DNA from: Apteryx mantelli
Lineage: Eukaryota > Chordata > Aves > Apterygiformes > Apterygidae
Direction: 5' to 3'
Length of the DNA stretch: 64,000 nt
NCBI RefSeq assembly: GCF_036417845.1
Contig: NC_090012.1
Span: forward strand, 1-64,000
The notes beneath the pieces were generated by a model. That model saw only the letters and a program-made list of their open reading frames with translations, made no database searches and was not told the DNA's origin. This document shows positions 1-25,500 of the stretch, piece after piece; within the stretch, counting starts at the first letter, position 1; every line of letters starts with the position of its first letter. The translations under genes and the position numbers were made by a program.

Positions 1-668
1 AACCGTGATTGTGTTGAAATATATAGGGTGAGCATTGGGGGGGGAGGGGCGTATACAGTGGCAGGACACTCTATAGGGACCAGCATAGGTGTCGAGAGGT
101 GCTGTGTAGGGGCCTGGATCGGCAGTAATATGGGGGAGGCATATAGCGTGTCCCGGGACTCCATAGGGGCCAGGATAAGTGAGGACAGGCACTATGTAGG
201 GGTTTGGATTGACAGTAATATGGGGGAGGCATATAGGGCGTCCTGGGACTCTATAGGGGCCAGTATAGGTGAGGGCAGGCGCTACGTGGGGGTCTGGATC
301 GACACTAATTTGGGGGAGGCATATAGGGCATCCCAGGGCCGTGTAGGGAACGAGGGGGGGGGGCTTTGAGCCCCTAGGCTACACAAGGGGACCCTATAGC
401 ATAAGGGGTGCCGGGGGTCGAGCACGGGGCACTGCCAGAGAGCGTATAGGTGACGGGGCCCTATATGCTGTGGGGGGTGGGGGGGGGTTCACTGGGGGGG
501 GGTTGGGGCACCGCTGTGGGGAGGGAAAGGGGGTCGTATATGGGTCTGGGGGGGCAGTGTGGGCGGCAAGGGGGGTGATATGGATGGCGAGGGGCAGTAT
601 GGATGGGGGGGGCCGTATGGATGGCGGGGGCGCTGACGGCCCCCCCCCGGCGGCAGGGAGGAGGCGCC
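1..668. repeat. 90-bp tandem repeat upstream of SYMPK
   Basis: A 90-bp unit repeats about 3.7 times from roughly 24 to 360; the landmark ATATAG recurs at 141, 231 and 321, with a diverged copy near 51. Because 90 is a multiple of three, the array stays open as a 113-residue frame (28-369) with a 30-residue periodicity. I see no splice context or known domain and treat it as noncoding. From 370 to 668 the DNA is G-rich and simple. An acceptor-like CAG at 655-657 lies just before the SYMPK start, consistent with the mammalian arrangement in which exon 1 is noncoding; that exon would lie upstream. Confidence 0.75.
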
Positions 669-14927
<14,259 letters not shown>

Positions 14928-14999
14928 GCCGGGTGGGGGGGGCGGGTGCTGGGGTGAGGGTGCCCCCCCCGACCCCCCCCACCCAGGGGGGCTTTTCTA

Positions 15000-15005
15000 A
15001 ATAAA
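15000..15005 (+). promoter_or_regulatory. SYMPK poly(A) signal
   Basis: A canonical AATAAA lies 72 bases after the SYMPK stop codon, implying a very short 3' UTR. Confidence 0.85.
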
Positions 15006-15940
15006 AGGTGTGAGAGCAGCCCCCCGGCGCCTCGTCTGGTTTTGGGGTGGGGGGCACCCTTGGGACCCCCCCCACCCTGCCACCCTGAGCTGGGGGATCT
15101 GGGGTGCCCCCCCCCATGGGACACTCTCCCCCTGGCACCCTGAGGCCCCCCCCAATGGGGATTTGACCCCCCCCATGGGGATTTAACCACTCCATGGCAC
15201 CCCCAGGCCCCCCCCATTGACACCCTGCAGGGTCCCCCCACAGTGGGGCACCCCAGCACCCTTGTGACCCCCCCCCAGTACCCCAGGTCCCCTAATGGCA
15301 CCCTATACCCCCTCCTCAGTGCACCCCAACCCCCCTCCCCAGACCCCCCCATTGCCCCCTATGGCATCTCTGTGCCCCCCATAGCACCCCCAGGCCCCCC
15401 CATGGCACCCCCAGGGACCCCTATGGCCTTGCAGGGCCCCCCCCGCATAGTACCCACAGGCCCCCACAGCCCCCCCCATGGTCCTCTGTGCCCCCCATGG
15501 CACCCATGGGCCCCCCCAAAGCACCCCTATAACCCCTCTATGGCACCCCCAGGCCCCCTATTGCCCCCCAGGCCCCCCCATGGCACCCCCTGCCCCCCCA
15601 TAGCACTCTGTGCCCTCCATAGCACCCATAGGCCCCCTGGGGCCCCCCCAAAGCACCCCTATAACCCCTCTATGGCACCCCCAGGCCCCCCATAGCACCC
15701 ACAGCCCCCCCTGGGCCCCCCCCCATGGCACCCCCTGCCCCCCCCCATAGCCCTCTGTGCCCCCCATAGCACCCATAGGCCCTCCTGGGCCCCCCCCATA
15801 GTACTTCTGCCCCCCCCCCCCCATTGCCCCCTGGGTCCCCCTATGGCACCTAACAGTCCCCCTATGTCATCCCATAGCCCCCCCATGTCACCTTGGCCCC
15901 GCCCCCAGTCAGCCCCCGCCCCATGGGGGCGTGGCCTCTT
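15006..15940. repeat. C-rich intergenic array between SYMPK and DMWD
   Basis: Units of about 25-40 bp carrying CCCCCATAGCACCCATAGGCC fill about 15060-15890. No gene is seen. Human RSPH6A, which lies between SYMPK and DMWD, has no trace here. Confidence 0.8.
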
Positions 15941-16093
15941 CTGCTCCCCCTCCCACCACGGGGCGGGGCCTAAACGGAGGGGGGGTGGGCGGGTGGGGGG
16001 GGGCGCGCGCGTGACTCAGCAGGTTGCTAGGGAGGCGGTTGCTAAGGGCGGGGCTCGCTTCCGGCCGGGCGGGCGACGCCTTCCGGCGGGAAG
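15941..16093 (+). promoter_or_regulatory. DMWD proximal promoter/5' UTR
   Basis: A CpG-dense region with GC boxes (GGGCGGGGCC near 15961), a MARE/ARE-like TGACTCAGCA at 16012-16021, two direct GTTGCTA half-sites at about 16023 and 16038 resembling RFX half-sites, and an ETS-type CTTCCGG near 16068. The start codon lies inside AAGATGGCGGC (16091-16101), a good YY1 match. The sites are read by eye; binding is inferred. Confidence 0.55.
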
Positions 16094-19000
16094 ATGGCGG
16101 CGGCGGCGGGGGGCCCCGCGGCGGCGGCGGACGGGCCCGCGGCGCTCCCGGCGCAGCCGCACGAGCTCAAGAGCCAGTTCCGGACGCGCGAGGGCTCGTA
16201 CCGGCTCCTGGCGCCGCCGGGTCCCGAGCCGCGGGCCCGCGCCGGCCCCGCCGCCGCCGCCGCCGCCCCGGGGCCTTCCCCGCCCGCCGCCGCGCCGCCC
16301 CCCGGCCCCGCCGCCGCCGCCTCTGTCGCCGCCGCCGCTGCTGCTGCCGCCGCCGCCGCCGCGCCGGGCCCCGCCGCCGCGCTGCCGCCCGTGCGGCTCT
16401 CCATGGTGCGGCTCGCCCTGCCCGCCGCCGCCGCCGAGGAGCCGGGCGAGGCCGCCGAGCGGAGCCGCGTCTGCTTCAACCTCGGCCGCGAGCTCTACTT
16501 CTACGGGGGCACCGGGCCCGGCGGGCGCGGGAGCCGGCGGGTAACGGGGGCGACGGGGGGTAACCGGGGCTTTGGGGAGGGGAGATGGGTAACGGGGAGG
16601 GCGGCAGGAGCTGGCAGGTAACGGCGGCACCGGGAGTGGGCGGGGCTGGGGGGAGGGGCCGGTAACGGGGTTACCGGGGGGGCTGGTGGAGTGACAGGCA
16701 GTAGGTAATGGGGCTACTGGGGCTGATAACGGGCTACCGGGGCTGAAAGGGGGCCGGTAACAGGGGTACCGGGGTTGGTAGAGTGACGGGCAGTAGGTAA
16801 CGGGGCTACCAGGCCTGGTGGGTGCAGGAGCCAGCCAGTAACGGGGCTACCGGGGCCGGTAACGGGGGCACCAGGGATGGGCGGGGGCTGATGATGGGGA
16901 CATCGGGGCCTCTGGGGCCAGGAGGGTGCCGGTAACGGGGCCACCGGGGCCGGTGGGTGCCGTAGCCAGCTGGTAACGGGGATACCAGGGCTGGTAATGG
17001 GGGGCACCGATAGCGGGTGATGAGGAGGATGGGATTGGGGACGTAAGGTACCGGATGGAGAAAGAACGGAGCGAACGGGGACTAATGGGAGCCCCGGGAC
17101 CACGGTGGGGGACGGGGGCGCCGGTAAAGCTGGGGGTAACGGGAGGGGGGAGCCAGCAGGTGATGGAGGTGACCCTGGGTAGATTTGGGCGGTGGGATTA
17201 TGCTGGGAAGGGGGAAATGGGGACAGATGACGGGAAACCAGGAATATCGGGGCGGATGCGAGTGGGTGACAACACCCGACCGGGGAGGAGACAGACGATG
17301 AGGAGGCGGGTGCCAGGGTGGGTGTGGGGGGGGGACGGATTTGGGACCCCAGAATGGGTTCTCCCATTTGCTGCAGAGGGTTTTTTTGGGTGCCAGCACC
17401 TCCCTGCTCTCCCCCAAATCCAGGAGAGCCTCTGGAGGGGCTGTTCCTTCTGCGAAAGCTTGCAGGGGGGAGGGAGGAGGGGGGTTGGCGCCGGCGGAGG
17501 GGGGGGGACGACCGCGGTGACGGTGCCCTGGCGCCCGCAGTCCCTCGACCTCAACAAGCCCATCGACAAGCGCATTTACAAAGGCACCCAGCCCACGTGC
17601 CACGACTTCAACCAGTTCACCGCCGCCTCCGACACCATCGCCCTCCTCGTGGGCTTCTCGGCCGGGCAGGTCCAGTACCTCGACCTCGTCAAGAAGGACA
17701 CCAGCAAGCTCTTTAACGAGGAGGTGAGATTCCCCCCCCCCCCCCCCCCCCGAGCTGCCCATCCGTCCCTTTCCACCCCCGCGACGGCGTTCCGGGGCTG
17801 CAGGACACGGCGGGTGCCAGGCTTCCTCACCTGCCGGCGTCGCTACAACCTTTTTTTTGGCGTCGGACGAAGCTATGTTCTCCCTCGGGGGCAGATTTCC
17901 CTTCCCGCAAGAGCGGGGCCGGGGAGCTGTCAAATATCCACATTATTTCCCGTAGCTACAGCTGCTTTTCCAGGAGAGGGGGATGGAGGGATGGACCACG
18001 CCGTCCGCGGTTGCGCGCGGCTTCGTTTCGAGCGTGCGTTTGGCGACGCTCCCGGAAGCTCCCGCGTCCCTCCGGAGCCCATCGCAGCTCCGAGACGCTT
18101 CCCTTGAAGGCGATCCCAGCTCAGGAGGGTGGGAGAGGGATGATCCGGAGAGGGAGATGAAACCAAAAAGCCTCGTGAGAAACCGCCAGCCGTGATTCCC
18201 ATCCCGTTCCGCCCCTCCCCACACCCCCGTACCCTCCAGCGCCTCATCGACAAGACGAAAGTCACCTTCCTCAAGTGGATCCCCGAGACGGAGAGCCTCT
18301 TCCTGGCCTCGCACGCCAGCGGCCACCTCTACCTGTACAACGTGGAGCACCCGTGCGGCTCGGCGCCGCCGCAGTACAGCCTGCTCAAGCAGGGCGAGGG
18401 CTTCAGCGTCTTCGCCTGCAAGAGCAAGAGCGCCCGCAACCCGCTGGCCAAGTGGGCGGTGGGCGAGGGCGCCCTCAACGAGTTCGCCTTCTCGCCCGAC
18501 GGCCGCTACCTGGCCTGCGTCAGCCAGGACGGCTGCCTCCGCGTCTTCCACTTCGACGCCATGCTGCTGCAGGGCATGATGAAGAGCTACTTCGGCGGCC
18601 TGCTGTGCGTCTGCTGGAGCCCCGACGGGCGCTACGTGGTGACGGGCGGCGAGGACGACCTGGTGACCGTGTGGTCCTTCGCCGAGGGCCGCGTCGTGGC
18701 CCGGGGCCACGGCCACAAGTCGTGGGTCAACGCCGTGGCTTTCGACCCTTTCACGGGCGGCGTGGAGGACGAGGAGGCGGCGGCGCCGGCGCCGGCGGAG
18801 CTCAGCGGCAGTGACGACGAAGCCCCCGAGCCGCCGGCCCGTTTCGGCCGGGTGCGAGCCAGCAGCACCCTGTCCCGCCTCTCCAAGCACAGCACCCGCA
18901 GCAGCCCCTCCGTCACCTACCGCTTCGGCTCGGCCGGCCAGGACACCCAATTCTGCCTGTGGGACCTCACCGAGGACGTCCTCTACCCGCACCCGCCCCT

Positions 19001-20490
19001 CTCCCGTGCCCGCACCCTCACCAACACCTTCGGCGGCGGCGGCACAGCAGCCAGTGACGCCGGCGCGCCGGGCCTGCCCCGCTCGCTGTCGCGCTCCAAC
19101 AGCCTTCCTCACCCGGCCGTGACGGGCGCCGCCAAGAGCCCCGCGCCCGATGCCACCACTGCCACCGCCGCCCCGTTCGCCGTGGGCAAGTTCGCCACGC
19201 TCACGCTGCAGGAGCGCAAGGAGCGCGCCGGCGACAAGGAGCACAAGCGCTACCACAGCTTGGGCAACATCAGCAAGAGCAGCGAGAAGCTCAACGCCGC
19301 CGCCGCCGCCGCTCCCAAGGGCAGGCTGGACACGGCCAAGGTGCTGGGCACGGCGCTGTGCCCCCGCATCCACGAGGTGCCGCTGCTGGAGCCGCTGGTG
19401 TGCAAGAAGATCGCCCACGAGCGCCTCACCGTCCTCCTCTTCCTCGAGGACTGCATCATCACCGCTTGTCAGGAAGGTCTCATCTGCACCTGGGCCAGGC
19501 CGGGCAAAAACGTGAGTAGAGCCCCCCACCCCGCCTGCCTCGGCCCCGTGTCCCCTCGCCGGGTGGGCGGAGGGGACGCGGTGTCACCTCAGGGTGAGGA
19601 ACGGGGCTGCCGGTCTCCCTTGGGGCAGCCGCCGCCTCGCCTTTGTCGCCTGCTCCTGCGCGGGGAGGGTTTCGCCCTCGTGCCGCGGAGGCGGGTTCCT
19701 CGCGGTCGGTGCCACCGATTTGGGGTCCCCGGTGCCCCTCGATCCACCACGGCCACCAATTTGGGGTCCCCAGTGCTCCTCGGTCCGCTGCGGCCACCCA
19801 CTTGGGGTCTCGGCGCCCCTCGGTCCCCCGTGGCCACCAATTTGGGGTTCCCGGCGCCCCTTGGTCCACCACGGCCACCGATTTGGGGTCCTGGCGCCCC
19901 TTGGTCCCCCGCGGCCACTGATTTGGGGTCCCAGCGCCCCTCGGTCCTCCATGGCCACCGATTTGGGGTCCCCAGTGCTCCTTGGTCCCCTGCGGCCACC
20001 AGTTTGGGGTCCCGGCACCCTCGGTTCCCCATGGCCACTGATTTGGGGTCCCTGGTGCTCCTCGGTCTGCTGCAGCCACCCATTTGCGGTCCCTGGTGAC
20101 CCTCAATCCACCACGGCCACCGATTTGGGGTCCCCGGTGCTCCTTGGTCCCCCGCGGCCACCAATTTGGGGTCCCCGGCGCCGGGGTGTCCGCGGAGGGG
20201 ACGTCGGAGGCTCCCTTGTCACCCGCCTTCTGCCCGGCGTCGGTGTCACGGCCGAGAAGCCGCTGCTACGGCCAGCGGCACCCGCCGTGACGGTGTGATG
20301 TCCCCCTGCGTCGCGGCGGCGAAGGGGATCTCGTGGCGCCCTCCCCGGCGGTGGCGGCGGTGGCAGCGGGGGGGGGGGACGCGGGGGACACGGGGCACCT
20401 CGGCGTCCCCCGTGCCGACGCCGGGCGCCCTCCCTTTCGCAGAGCCTGGCCTCGCAGAACGGCGCCTCGCCCAGCGGCACCGTGGTATAG
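16094..20490 (+). CDS. DMWD: DMWD, WD-repeat protein beside DMPK (4 coding exons)
   Basis: A WD40 protein; mammalian DMWD (WDR20 family) is linked to USP12/USP46 deubiquitinase complexes. Exons: 16094-16540, 17541-17723, 18240-19511, 20443-20490. All junctions are GT-AG and the model gives 649 residues (human about 674). The N-terminus has ELKSQFRTREG followed by Ala/Pro-rich tracts, then VCFNLGRELYFY. Exon 2 carries DLNKPIDKRIYKGTQPTCHD. The large exon 3 holds the WD blades (LNEFAFSPDGRYLACVSQDG, CVCWSPDGRYVVTGGEDD, RFGSAGQDTQFCLWDL), a Ser/Pro-rich linker and LLEPLVCKKIAHERLTVLL. The last exon encodes only 15 residues ending SPSGTVV, as in mammals; TVV fits a class I PDZ ligand (inference). 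The start is fixed by similarity and by the exon-1 phase. Confidence 0.96.
16541..17540. repeat. DMWD intron 1 with GGTAACGGGG array
   Basis: About 16540-17020 is a degenerate array of GGTAACGGGGCTACCGGGGC-type units, purine-rich on the plus strand. About 17040-17540 is largely single-copy. Confidence 0.75.
17724..18239. other. DMWD intron 2, no repeat seen
   Basis: After a poly-C run just past the donor, this intron is ordinary single-copy sequence of lower G+C than its neighbours. It is one of the few introns left of the gap without a tandem array. Confidence 0.7.
19512..20442. repeat. 40-bp array in DMWD intron 3
   Basis: About twelve units spaced near 40 bp carrying GGCCACCGATTTGGGGTCCC run from about 19705 to 20185. 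The rest is CG-rich single-copy sequence. Confidence 0.88.
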
Positions 20491-21825
20491 CCGGCCTCGG
20501 CGCGACGCCCTCCCGGGGACCGTCACCCCCCGCGCGTCCCCGTGTCCCCTCCCCGGGTGCCACCGCCGCCGCGGGTGCCACCGCCGCCGCCCCCTTCCCC
20601 GGAGAGGGGGGGGGGGCACGCGGGGTTCCCCTTTGCCCTCTCGATACTACTGATGCCCCCCTGTTCCCCCCTCCGCGGGGCGGGCAGGGTGCCACCGCCG
20701 CCTGTCCCCGTGTCCTGTCCCCCTGTCCCCATCGTCCCCCCCCCCCACGAAACGCCCAGTGTTAATGGTGGCGGCGCCCCCCCCCCGCTGCATGGGGGGG
20801 GCCGGGGCGCCCTGTGCCTTCGTCACTTTACTGCCCGCGCCGCGGGGTAAGTTATGGAACCAGGTTCTGCCGACTTATTTATACTAAAAAAAAGACGGTT
20901 TTTCGCACCGCTGCGCGTCCCCCCTTTCCCCGTCCCCGTCCCCGTCCTGCCGGTGTCACCGCCGCGTCCTGCCTGGGTCCGGGGGGGGTGGGGGGGCTGG
21001 CGTGGGGGGCGTGGGGATGGATTGGGGACGCCCCGAGGGCCGCGCAGGGGTGCGGCGGGGACGGGCCGGGTGCTGCGTGGGGACACACCGAGCACCGCTG
21101 AGGGACGCATTGGGGACGTGCCCCGTGCCGTGTGGGGACATGGGGGCGGATCGGGGGCATGGGGACAAATTGGGGACACCCTGAGCACCACGTGGGGGCA
21201 CGTCAGGGACGTGCCAGGCACTTGCACGAGGACACGGGGACACACCGAGCGCGGCACGGGGCTGTGTCAGGGACGTGCTCGGTGCCGCGTGGGGACACGG
21301 GGACGGAGTGGGGACGTGGGGACGGATCGGGGACACCCTGAGCACCACGCGGGGGCACGTCGGGGACGTGCCAGGTGCCGCGTGGGGACACGGGGACACA
21401 CCGAGCAGGGACGCATCGGGGGACGGGCCAGGCGCTGCCTAGGGACATGGGGACAGATTGGGGACACCTCCGGCGCACTTGGGGACACATTGGGGCCGCA
21501 CAGGGCAAAGGGACACATTGGGGATGCGCTAGGTGCTGCCTTGGGGACACAAGGACAGTTTGGGGACACCTTGGGGACACCCCAGACACCCGTGGGGACA
21601 GCTTAGCCCCCCCCCCCCCCCCGCCAGGTGCCGCACATCCCCGGCGCTGCCCCCAAACCAGCCCCGTTGTCACCGTCCCCACGTCCCTGTGCTGGACCCG
21701 CTGGGGGGGGGGGGGGACACATCTCCCCCTCACCCCTGGGGACACTTTGGGGGTCCCCTGTCCCCCCCCCCCCAGGACGGCCGCGTCCCCACGCCGAGCG
21801 GAGCCACCCGTGGGAGAAACGCAGC

Positions 21826-21831
21826 TTTATT
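21826..21831 (-). promoter_or_regulatory. Candidate DMPK poly(A) signal
   Basis: AATAAA on the minus strand, about 725 bases past the DMPK stop. This distance resembles the 3' UTR length of mammalian DMPK. Confidence 0.65.
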
Positions 21832-21901
21832 TCCACCCGTGGGGCCGGGCGGGCGCTGCCCGGGGGCGGAAAGGGGGGCAACAAATCGGGGTGGGGGGGG
21901 C

Positions 21902-21907
21902 AATAAA
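21902..21907 (+). promoter_or_regulatory. Candidate DMWD poly(A) signal
   Basis: The first canonical plus-strand AATAAA after the DMWD stop, about 1.4 kb downstream; another lies at 21926. If used, the DMWD and DMPK transcripts overlap tail to tail. Confidence 0.45.
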
Positions 21908-22553
21908 ATAGGGTGGAGGGGGGCAATAAACCGGGGGGGGGCGCAGCAAACCGAGGTGGTCAAAGGGGGGGGGGCAACCCCCCCCCCTTTTTTGGGGGGG
22001 GTATAAATAACCGGGGGGTTAGTGCAAACGGGTGCTGGGGGGGGGTCACTAGAAATAAATTACTAGCGGGGGGGGGCGGTGTTGGGGGGCCCCCCCCGTT
22101 TATGCTGGGTGGGGGGGGGGCAGTGCTCGGCTTCGTTAGCAGCAATTAGGGGAACCCAAAGGTGGCGTTAATTGGGGGGGGGCAAGGTGACCCCCACCCC
22201 CCCCCCGGCTCCTGCTGGTCCCTTGGGTGGTGGCAAGGTTGGGGGAGGGGGGGTCGGGGTCGGTGTCCCCCCCCCCCCGGCCACCGCCGCTGCCCCTCGG
22301 CTGGGCACCGGGTGCCCCTGGTCATGGGGGCCCTTCCCGGGGGGGGGGGGGGGAGGTGCCCGGACGCCTGGGCCCCCTTTTTTGGGGGGGGTCTATGTAC
22401 AGTGGGGGGGGGGGGGCGAGTGGTTGCAGGTGGTCTCGGGGGAGGGGGGGCTGGATGTTTGGGGTGTATATATACAGTCCTGGGGGGGGGAGGTGCTGCC
22501 CGGACGCCTGGGCCCCCCCTGCCCCCCCCCCCACCTCGGAGGGGGGGGTGACG

Positions 22554-25500
22554 TCAGGGGGGCGTCCCCGGGGGGGCCGGGGGGGGCCGCAAGCCGGCGG
22601 CGCACAGCAGCAGACAGTCCTGAGCGGCGCTGGGCCGGGGCACCTGGGGACAGGGACGGGGACAGGGCTCAGGGCACGGCCCCCGGGGGGGGTGGGGGGG
22701 GGGACAAGGGACGGTCCCCTCTGTGTGTCCCCAAAATCCCCCCCCCCGCACGCACACACACCCCAAAATAGCCCCCCTGCAAAGTGCCACCCCCCCCCCC
22801 AGGTCCTCGAGGGAGGGGAGCCTGGGTGGAGGTGGCGGTGGTGGCACCCGTGTCCCCTACTGTCCCCCTCACTGGGGGGGGGGGGACCCTGAGGCCGCCC
22901 CCCCCACCTTGTCCCTGAGGTTCCCCCTGCCCCAAATTTTTGGGGGGCGGCCCCAGCTCGGGGTTTGGGGGGGGGGTGCTCGGTGGCACGGCCCCCGCGG
23001 GGCGCGCGGAGGTGACGCTGCCCCGGCTGGCGGTGGCCGCGGCCGGGCCGGTGGCAGCGGCCAGAGGGTGACGCAGCCCGCGGTGGTGGCACTGCCATGG
23101 GTGGCAATGCCCAGGGTGACGCAGCCTGGCAGTGGCAGTGCCGCGGGTGACACAGCCCGCGGTGGCAATGTCCAGGGTGGTGGCAGTGCCATGGGTGACA
23201 CAGCCCGTGGTGGTGGTGCCATCGGTGGCAATGCCCAGGGTGGTGACGCAGCCTGGGGGGGTGGCAGTGCCACGGGTGACACAGCCCATGGTGGCAGTGC
23301 CAAGGAGTGGCCCAGCCTGGGGGTGACACGGCCAGGGGGTGGCAGTGCCATGGGTGACACAGCCCGCGGTGGCAGTGCTAAGGAATGGCCCAGCCTGGGG
23401 GTGACACGGCCAAGGGGTGACACAGCCGGGGGGGGTGGCAGTGCCACTGGTGGCACAGCCCGCAGTGGCAGTGCTGAGGAATGGCCCAGCCTGGGGGTGA
23501 CACAGCCAGGGGGGTGGCAGTGCCTGGGGTTGTGGCACAGCCGGAGGTGGCAGTGCTGATGGTGGCAGTGTCCAGGGGTGGTGGCAGCGTCAAGAAGTGA
23601 CAGCGCCCAGGGTGGATGGCAGTGTCCAGGGGTGGTGGCAGTGCCTGATGGTGGCAGTGCTGACGGTGGCAGTGCCAAGAGGTGACGGCACTTGGGGGTG
23701 GCCCAGCCCAGGGTGGCAGTGCCCAAGGGAGGTGGCTCTGCCAGGGGTGTCCCAGAGCGGGGTGGCAGTGCCCAGGGGAGGTGACAGTGCCGGTGGTGTC
23801 CCAGCCCAGGGGCGGCAGTAGCTGGGGAAGGGGGTGACCATGCCAGGGGTGGCAGTGCCTGGGGGAACGTAGCTGGCCTGGGGTGTCCCAGCCGGGGGTG
23901 GCCATGCCGGGGGTGGTGACAGATCCAGGGGTGGTGGCCATGCCAGGGGTGGTGACAGCTCCAGGGGCGGCAGTGCCGGGGCGGTGGCTGTGCCTGGGTG
24001 AGGTGGCCATGCCAGGAGTGGTGACAGCTCCAGGGGTGGTGACAGCTCCAGGGGTGGTGACAGTGTCAGGAACGGCAGTGCCGGGGGTGGTGACAGCTCC
24101 AAGGGTGGCAGTGCCGGGGCGGTGGCTGTGCCTGGGTGAGGTGGCCATGCCAGGAGTGGTGACAGCTCCAGGGGTGGTGACAGTGTCAGGAATGGCAGTG
24201 CTGGGGGTGGCTGGGACCAAGCAAGGTGGCTGTGCCAGGCGTGACAGTGCCAGGGGTGGTGACAGTGCCGGGGTGGTGGCAGCGCCCAGAGGAGGTAGCT
24301 GTGCCAGAGGTGACAGTGCCATGGCTGTGTCAGGGGTGTCCCAGCCAGGGGTAGTGACAGTGCCAGGGCGAGGTGGCCGTGCTGGGGGTGGTGACAACGC
24401 CAGGGGTGACAGTGCCAGGAATGGTGGCCGTGCCCAGGCAAGGTGGCCATGCCAGGGGTGTCCCAGCCGAGGGTGGTGACCATACCAGGGCGAGGTGGCT
24501 GTGCCAGGGGTGGTGACAGCGCCAGAGGTGACAGTGCCAGGAGTGGTGGCTGTGCCCAGGCGAGGTGGCCATGCTAGGGGTGGTGACAGCGCCGGGGTGG
24601 TGGCCGTGCCAGGGGTGTCCCAGCCGGGGGCAGTGACCATACCAGGGCAAGGTGGCCGTGCCAGGGGTGGTGACAGCACCAGGGGTGACAGTGCCAGGAG
24701 TGGTGGCCGTGCCAGGGGTGTCCCAGCCAGGGGTGGTGACCATACCAGGGTGAGGTGGCCGTGCTAGGGGTGGTGACAGCGCCGGGGGTGGTGGCCGTGC
24801 TGGGGGTGGCGGTGTCGGGAGTGTCCCAACCAGAGTGGTGGCAGCACCCAGGGGAGATGGCCGTGCCGGCGGTGTCCCAGCCGGGGGTGGTGGCCATGCC
24901 GGGGGTGGTGGCAGTGCCAGGGGTGTCCCAGCCGGAGTGGTGGCAGTGCCAGGGGTGGTGGCAGCACCCAGGGGAGATGGCCATGCCGGCGGTGTCCCAG
25001 CCGGGGGTGGCAGCACCCAGGGGTGGTGGCAGCGCCCAGGGGTGGTGACAGTGGCGGTGCGGGGGGGGTGGCAGCGCCCGTGGGCCCCCACGTACCCGGG
25101 CAAAGAGCAGCAGGTGCCGGTACAGGGGCACCACGAGCGGCGACCGGTAAAGCCGCGCGGCCGCCGCGCTGCCGGGCTGCAGAGAGAGCAGAGAGCGTCA
25201 GCGGCCCCCCGAGACCCCCCCCAAAACACCCCCCCCCCAAAAAAACCACCCCCCCCAAAAAAAACACCCCCCCCCACCCCGAAACACCCCTACCCCCCCC
25301 ACCCGCGGCGCCGCGCTTACGTCCGCCGGGTGCTCCGCGTGGGGGGCGGCGCTGGCGGGGGGCTGCCCCACGGCTCCTGCGGGGGGGGGGGAGACGGGGA
25401 GGGGGGGGTCAGGGCAGCGCCGGGCCCCCCCCCCTTCGACCCCCCCCCAAAAATGCCTTTTTGGGGGGGTTTCTGTGAGGTGGGGACCGTCCCCGTCCCC

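Larger units (their letters stand above)
20491..22553. other. Convergent 3' regions of DMWD (+) and DMPK (-)
   Basis: No coding sequence is seen. About 20990-21600 is a degenerate array of GGGGACACGGGGAC-type units. The sequence around 20850-20900, including a run of adenines, is relatively AT-rich and may be a DMWD 3'-end site, but it has no canonical hexamer. Poly-G/poly-C runs fill most of 21600-22550. No CTG/CAG repeat tract occurs. Confidence 0.7.
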
